DNA of 19,103 nt from ZCTH02-B3 sp036563895 (GTDB lineage Bacteria > Bacillota > Bacilli > Paenibacillales > Paenibacillaceae). Positions 14,688-19,103 of this stretch are shown one piece after another. Position 1 is the stretch's first letter. Each line of letters begins with the position of its first letter. Made by a program: the position numbers and the translations under genes. The notes under the pieces were generated by a model that saw nothing but the letters and a program-made list of their open reading frames with translations, searched no databases and was not told the DNA's origin. The stretch lies in the NCBI GenBank assembly GCA_036563895.1, contig DATCLN010000068.1, forward strand, positions 1 to 19,103, in the 5' to 3' direction.

Positions 14688-16514
14688 CTACTCCTCCCAT
14701 TCGATGGCAAACCGGGCGGACCCGGTCTGGATCAGATAGACCCCTTCGTCGATCCGGACGGCCGTCGCGCCTTCCGTCCGTTTGGGGGCCCGTCCGGTCC
14801 GCAGGATGAAATCCAGCGTTCCCGCGGGTTCCGGTTCCCACTCCGCCCGCAGGACCGGGCCCTCCCGTTTCAGGACGAGGCGTCCGGTCAGCGTCCGGAC
14901 CATGTCCGCCGCCGCTTCCGCCGCGCCCACAGGCTTAAGCCAGGGATGGGTGCGCCGGACACGGGCCATGTCTTCCGCAAACAGCTCCCGGAGCCGGTCC
15001 CACGATTCCCCGAGGTTTCTTTCCGGATCAAGCACGTCGTCCGGATGGATGAAGTGGGAAAAGAAGCCGTGCAGCGTGATCACGTTCGCCTCCACCCACC
15101 GGAAATAATCGTTCTCCCCATAGCCGGTGGTGACGCGGGGCATCTCCACGATGCCGTCCGGAGCCACTTCGAATTCCTGCACGTAAGCGATGTCTTGGGC
15201 GTCTTCGACGTAAAGCGAAGCGATGACGGCCAGCTCCGGCCAGGCCTGTTTCAGCGCTTCCCGTCCGTCGGGACTCAGCACGTTGGACGGGGGCACGTAC
15301 GTGAACGGCCGGTAATCCGGGAAAGCGCGCTGCAGATGGCGAAGCGCCTCCCCGATGGACTCCCGCATCGGTTCGATGCCGGGCCAGACATTGTAGTCGT
15401 ACACGCTGCGGCGGTTTTCCAGCGACTGGTGATTGTAGCCGTGCAGGCCGATTTCCCCGCCGCCGCGCAGCACTTCCCTTCCGAATGTGGCCAGTCCCCG
15501 CACATCTTCGTCCACGGGCTCCTCGAACGGCGGTTCCACGCGGTTGTTGTAACTCTGAATCAGCACCGCGGTGTACACCAGATCGTGCTGCTGGGCGATC
15601 CGCAGCATGTCCGGCCACCAGATCTCCCGGATGAACGCCGGAATGTCACGCTTGTACAATCTGTAGATGTCCTCCGTGGTGCCGGGTCTCAGCGGCGCCG
15701 GAAAATCGTCGAGAAAGACGACCTTGCTGCCGAACACCGGATAGAGGAAATCGGGCACGAGCATGCTGACGGCGCCCGCCAGGAGTCCGCGGCTGGACTT
15801 GCTTTCCAGCATCGTGCCGTTGAACACCATCACTTTGCCCCGTCCGTAGGCGCGCTCCCACAGAAGCGGATTGCCGTCCGCCGACCGGACGAGCAGCCGG
15901 CTCTCCGGATCCAGCTCCACCTCCAGGGACCAGTTCGCGAACGTTTCTCCCGCGATGCGGAGGCCTGTCTCGCCGATCAGGACGTTTCCGGTCAGTTCCA
16001 CGCCCGGTTTGGTGTCATACCGGCCGAAGTTGATGATTCCCAATTTCCTGTACCATTGGTAAAACGCGTCATTGATTTCCGGCGGCAGCGTAATCATGAT
16101 GGATCCGCCGTTTTCCGCATAAGCCGCCAGCCGGATGGGATCGCCGAGCTGTTCAAGCTGCCGTACGCTGGCGATCACCGCCTCGCACCCCGCCGGGTCC
16201 AGCGGTTCCCGCAAGACGTCGATGGACCGGACCGGTTTTTTCATGTAGGCGAGCACGCGTTCCAGATGCTTCTGCACGTTTAGGCTCGGTTTTTCGTCGG
16301 ACCGGTAGACCGCGCAGATGGGCGGACCTTCGGGTGCCGGAACATGTGCACCGTCGGCTTTCCAGGCGGAAAACTGCCGGAGGAGTTCCTCGTCATGCCG
16401 GAATGGGGACAACGCTCCGGAAGTGGCAATGCGAAAGGAGAAACCAAGGAGCAGGACGGCGAACAGGATGATGTACACTTCACTGCCGAGACGTAACGAC
16501 CGGATCGTCCGCAC
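14688..16514 (-). CDS. PelA-type polysaccharide deacetylase (deacetylase-only form, DUF2194-like)
   Basis: The 608-aa product has an N-terminal signal or anchor helix (about 12-29), a Rossmann-like region at about 60-260 (DUF2194-like), and a deacetylase barrel from about 263. The metal-site motifs are FLDDFPAP (D269, D270) and GLHGYNHQ (H358, H362), with YVPPSN (406-411) and the later FSHFIHPDD (H487, H490). In Gram-positive Pel operons this gene (PelA-DA) removes acetyl groups from GalNAc/GlcNAc residues outside the membrane. The N-terminal hydrolase domain of Pseudomonas PelA is absent, as expected here. The start is the GTG at 16514, overlapping pelE by 35 bases; the ribosome site is weak, and GTG at 16478 is an alternative. 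Confidence 0.86.
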   Translation of the reverse strand: MRTIRSLRLGSEVYIILFAVLLLGFSFRIATSGALSPFRHDEELLRQFSAWKADGAHVPAPEGPPICAVYRSDEKPSLNVQKHLERVLAYMKKPVRSIDVLREPLDPAGCEAVIASVRQLEQLGDPIRLAAYAENGGSIMITLPPEINDAFYQWYRKLGIINFGRYDTKPGVELTGNVLIGETGLRIAGETFANWSLEVELDPESRLLVRSADGNPLLWERAYGRGKVMVFNGTMLESKSSRGLLAGAVSMLVPDFLYPVFGSKVVFLDDFPAPLRPGTTEDIYRLYKRDIPAFIREIWWPDMLRIAQQHDLVYTAVLIQSYNNRVEPPFEEPVDEDVRGLATFGREVLRGGGEIGLHGYNHQSLENRRSVYDYNVWPGIEPMRESIGEALRHLQRAFPDYRPFTYVPPSNVLSPDGREALKQAWPELAVIASLYVEDAQDIAYVQEFEVAPDGIVEMPRVTTGYGENDYFRWVEANVITLHGFFSHFIHPDDVLDPERNLGESWDRLRELFAEDMARVRRTHPWLKPVGAAEAAADMVRTLTGRLVLKREGPVLRAEWEPEPAGTLDFILRTGRAPKRTEGATAVRIDEGVYLIQTGSARFAIEWEE

Positions 16515-17463
16515 CCCCCAGCCAGAAACGGACCGCCGCCAGCGCGTCGCCGGACAGGCGGACCGGGGCCCCGATCAGCCGGTTCAGGGCGTCACGGATG
16601 GCTTCCATCGACCGCCGCGCGTACCCCGTCTGGAGCAAAGCCAGGTAGGCCTCTTCCTTCTCCGGGAAGCGCCGGACGAATTCCTCCGCCAGCTCCGAGG
16701 CGCGTTCGTGGCGGCGCAGCGCAAGCTCGGTTTCGATCAGATCCGGATAGTAGCGACAGGCGTCCGGGTCCGTGTCAACCAACCGCTGAAGCACTTCCGC
16801 CAGCTTCAGCCGAAATTCCCGCCGGGAAACGGGATCCAGAAACCCGCCGGCGAGGATTTCCTTGAGCGCGGCGGCGTAGGCCCGCATCGCGCCGGGATCG
16901 GACGGGTCCGCCTCATACCGGGCGGACCATTCCTGCACCGCCAGGGTCCCCTTGCGCCGGCGCTCCAGAACAACGCTGACGGCGTAGTGCGACGTTTCCG
17001 TATCGTCGTTGCGCGCCGCAAGGGCGAGCAGATCCGGATCGATGGGCGTTTCGCGGCCGAGGAGGGACAGCAGCATGCGGCGCCGGATCGGCACGTCGGC
17101 GGCCAGAAGCGCCTCCTCCAGGGGCACCGCGTCCCTCGCGCGGGCGTTCTTCGCCCGGTCCAGATGGAAGCGGGTCTCGTCATCCGGCACCTTGAGATCG
17201 GCGGTCAAAAAAGCGTCCTCGGGAAGGGCAAGTCCACCCGGCGATTCTGCCCTCCCCCGCGAAACGGCTTTCCCGGGCGCCGCGTTTTTGCCCGCCGGAC
17301 GGGGCCCGGCGATCAGCAAACCGGCGACCGGCAAAGCCGCGGCAAACACGAACCGGACCGCCCAAGCTTTTAAGTCCCGCCGGTAAAACCAGGCGAGCAA
17401 CACGGCTGAGATTGCGACATATCCCCCATAACCGCTCAGCCACAAGAGAGGATCATCCGGCAT
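16480..17463 (-). CDS. pelE: PelE-like membrane protein with TPR-type helices
   Basis: A 327-aa protein with two membrane helices at about 9-26 and 33-53, a Gly/Pro-rich linker, and an all-helical remainder (about 75-320) built of TPR-like pairs (for example SHYAVSVVLERRRKGTL, then RHERASELAEEFVRRFPEKEEAYLALL). This is the PelE plan: a scaffold that, with PelD, PelF and PelG, forms the inner-membrane synthase complex. Sequence conservation in PelE is low, so the call rests on architecture and on position between pelD and the deacetylase gene, the order seen in Gram-positive Pel operons. The ATG at 17463 has GAGGGG 7 bases upstream and overlaps the pelD end by 11 bases, suggesting coupled translation. 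Confidence 0.78.
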   Translation of the reverse strand: MPDDPLLWLSGYGGYVAISAVLLAWFYRRDLKAWAVRFVFAAALPVAGLLIAGPRPAGKNAAPGKAVSRGRAESPGGLALPEDAFLTADLKVPDDETRFHLDRAKNARARDAVPLEEALLAADVPIRRRMLLSLLGRETPIDPDLLALAARNDDTETSHYAVSVVLERRRKGTLAVQEWSARYEADPSDPGAMRAYAAALKEILAGGFLDPVSRREFRLKLAEVLQRLVDTDPDACRYYPDLIETELALRRHERASELAEEFVRRFPEKEEAYLALLQTGYARRSMEAIRDALNRLIGAPVRLSGDALAAVRFWLGGADDPVVTSRQ

Positions 17464-19103
17464 GGCGCATCCCCTCTTCCGCGGGTGAGAGCCGGACACC
17501 CAAGGCCTCGATGCGGGCGATCAGGTCGGCGGTTTCCCGGGCGTCCAGGTCGGAGAGCAGCACCAGGAGCCGTCCCTGCCAATCGCACCCCAAGAAGTCG
17601 GTCTGGCGCAGGTGCGGGGCGATTTTCTGCGCCGTGCGGACCCATGCCGCGCTTCCCGTTCCGGCCGCGGCTTCTTCGGGAAGCTCCGCCTTCAGCAGCG
17701 CGTACCCCATGCCGTGCTTCTCGCGCAGATTCCGCCGATGCTCGAGAAGGGCCGCGAACGCCTGCGGCTTCAGCACATCGGTGCCCGCGACGCGCCGAAG
17801 TTCGCTTGTCGCCTCCTCATGGAGGACGGCGCGGCGCAAGGCGGAAGAAGCCAGATCCGCGGTCTGGGCCAACAGAAGCCGGTAATGAAGGGACATGCGC
17901 GCAAACGGCAGATCGAACACGGCGATCACCGCCCGAACCGTCCGGCCGTCCTCCACCGGAGCGGCCATCAGGGGGGCTTCGGGGTGCAGCTCGCGATTGA
18001 CAAACACCAGGCGTTCTTCCAGCAACCGGCGAAGCCAGGGGGACGTCTCGGCCTGCAAAACGGGAGGAGCGTCACAGCCGGCGGACCGGGCCGCAAGGCG
18101 CAGCGGTTCGCCGAACCGGCCCGTTATGTAAACGGCTACACTTTCGGTGCGCAGGACGTTTTCGACGGCGCCGGCCAGGGAAGTGAGGATGACTTCCGGC
18201 TCCAGGCTTTCCAGCGCCCGTGTCGCCGCGCGGATCTTGCCGAAGCTTTCCCGGTGGTTCAGGATCTGTTCGTACAATTCGTCTTTCAGGACCCGGGTTT
18301 CGTCGTATACCTCCCGCAGCAGGCGGTACCGTTCCTCGAGCGCCGCGGCCTGCTCTTCCTGCTGTTTCAGCGCGCGTTTTTTCCGTTCGATGGCGTACCC
18401 GGTTACAAGACCGACGATCAGATAAGCTGCCAGCTGGAAGAAAAAGTTGGGATCGTGAACGAGCACGAGCAGATTCCGTCCCGAAACCAGCAGGTCATAC
18501 ACATGAAGTCCCCAGGACAGCGCGACGGCGACGGCGGCATGCGCCCAGCCGAGCAGGACGCCCATCAGCACGATGTACAGCAGCTTCAGATCGGGAAAGG
18601 CGGCCGCCCATGACGGCTGGGCAAGGATGAGCCAGGCGACAAGCGCGAACACTACGGCGTGTTCCAGAAACGGGGCGACCCTGCCGAAAAAGCGCCGAAT
18701 CCGCACTCCAACTCCAACGCCTTTGGATTTCCCGGCGGCTCGGGACGATTTGCGCATCTGGTCCCGGAACCACTCGTACGTTTTGGCCAACCCTTCCTCA
18801 AGGGAATACCGCGGGGCCCAGTCCAGATCCCGGCGCAGCCGCGAGGAATCGAGGGCCGAACGCCGGATCTCCCCGAAACGGGGGTCCCGGTGGACCTTCG
18901 GAACCGGTACGCCGTGCAGATTGGCGATGGCATCCGCCAGGTCGTTCACGGAGGTTTCCGTTCCCGTGGAGAGGTTGTACACGCCGGACAGATCGGACAA
19001 GGCGGCCCGGTAGACGGCATCCGCCACGTCTCCCACGTAGATGAAATCGCGGGTCTGCTCGCCGTCGCCGTACACGATGAGTTCTTCGCCGGCCAGGACT
19101 CTC
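17453..19103 (-). CDS. pelD: SDR epimerase-PelD fusion, cyclic-di-GMP receptor (N-terminus outside window)
   Basis: The frame runs open through the window edge; visible residues begin RVLAGEELIVYGDGEQTRDF. Numbering from the valine of VYGDGEQ: 1-105 are the C-terminal part of an extended SDR nucleotide-sugar epimerase (GDGEQTRDFIYVGDVADAV), 110-135 a basic Gly/Val linker, and 137-226 about four membrane helices. Next come a coiled coil (228-280), a GAF domain (about 285-415) and a degenerate GGDEF domain (about 430-530). The latter keeps the inhibitory-site motif RQTD (R490, D493; 17608-17597) but has CDWQG in place of GGDEF, so it should bind cyclic-di-GMP but not make it, as in PelD. The SDR part probably makes UDP-GalNAc or a similar precursor. 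The stop overlaps pelE by 11 bases. Confidence 0.9.
   Translation of the reverse strand, partial: RVLAGEELIVYGDGEQTRDFIYVGDVADAVYRAALSDLSGVYNLSTGTETSVNDLADAIANLHGVPVPKVHRDPRFGEIRRSALDSSRLRRDLDWAPRYSLEEGLAKTYEWFRDQMRKSSRAAGKSKGVGVGVRIRRFFGRVAPFLEHAVVFALVAWLILAQPSWAAAFPDLKLLYIVLMGVLLGWAHAAVAVALSWGLHVYDLLVSGRNLLVLVHDPNFFFQLAAYLIVGLVTGYAIERKKRALKQQEEQAAALEERYRLLREVYDETRVLKDELYEQILNHRESFGKIRAATRALESLEPEVILTSLAGAVENVLRTESVAVYITGRFGEPLRLAARSAGCDAPPVLQAETSPWLRRLLEERLVFVNRELHPEAPLMAAPVEDGRTVRAVIAVFDLPFARMSLHYRLLLAQTADLASSALRRAVLHEEATSELRRVAGTDVLKPQAFAALLEHRRNLREKHGMGYALLKAELPEEAAAGTGSAAWVRTAQKIAPHLRQTDFLGCDWQGRLLVLLSDLDARETADLIARIEALGVRLSPAEEGMRHAG

Noticed and set aside
14683..14841. An upstream extension of pelF inside the deacetylase gene
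   Set aside because: The extra 53 residues are Arg/Gly/Asp-rich shadow sequence; the ATG at 14682 has a good ribosome site and the family N-terminus.

Overview
The window looks like chromosome of a GC-rich, low-GC-phylum (Firmicutes) Bacilli species, most likely a Paenibacillaceae-type organism (Cohnella/Thermobacillus-like). This is inferred from the Firmicutes-specific primosome pair DnaB/DnaI, a YqzM-like and a YezD-like small protein, strong GGAGG-type ribosome sites, a lipoprotein sulfate-binding protein, and a Pel polysaccharide operon without the outer-membrane parts PelB and PelC. The species is not identified. Nearly all genes lie on the minus strand and are packed tightly. No tRNA, rRNA, CRISPR array or insertion sequence was seen.

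Left part (1-2660). The first 139 bases are the 5' end (minus strand) of a bacterial group IIC intron cut by the window edge. It sits 8 nt behind the GC hairpin that follows uvrC, which is the usual target of this intron class. Next comes uvrC (excision-repair endonuclease, with a low-complexity linker), and divergent from it a 48-aa membrane protein gene with its own promoter, ribosome site and terminator.

Sulfur block (2648-5759, minus). The order of transcription is sbp/cysP, cysT, cysW, yezD: a sulfate/thiosulfate ABC importer with binding protein and two permeases but no ATPase gene in the block. A dyad in the sbp leader could bind an Rrf2-type (CymR-like) regulator.

Replication block (5906-8670, minus). 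dnaB and dnaI encode the helicase-loading proteins. A good terminator follows dnaI. An extended -10 promoter precedes dnaB, but no terminator separates dnaB from the polysaccharide operon upstream of it.

Polysaccharide block (8681 to beyond 19103, minus). In order: an epimerase(SDR)-PelD fusion (partial at the window edge), PelE, a PelA-type deacetylase, PelF glycosyltransferase, PelG transporter fused in frame to a CotH-family kinase, a VTC-domain protein (polyphosphate-polymerase fold), and a DUF4956 membrane protein. Junctions overlap or are only a few bases long, so this is one operon. The likely logic is as follows: the SDR part supplies an amino-sugar nucleotide, PelD reads cyclic-di-GMP through an RxxD site, PelF polymerises, PelE and PelG form the membrane complex and channel, and PelA deacetylates outside. 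The CotH-VTC-DUF4956 trio is an unexplained phosphoryl-transfer/polyphosphate module. Its physical welding to the Pel exporter through the PelG-CotH fusion, with a lipoprotein signal embedded at the joint, is the most interesting feature of the window.
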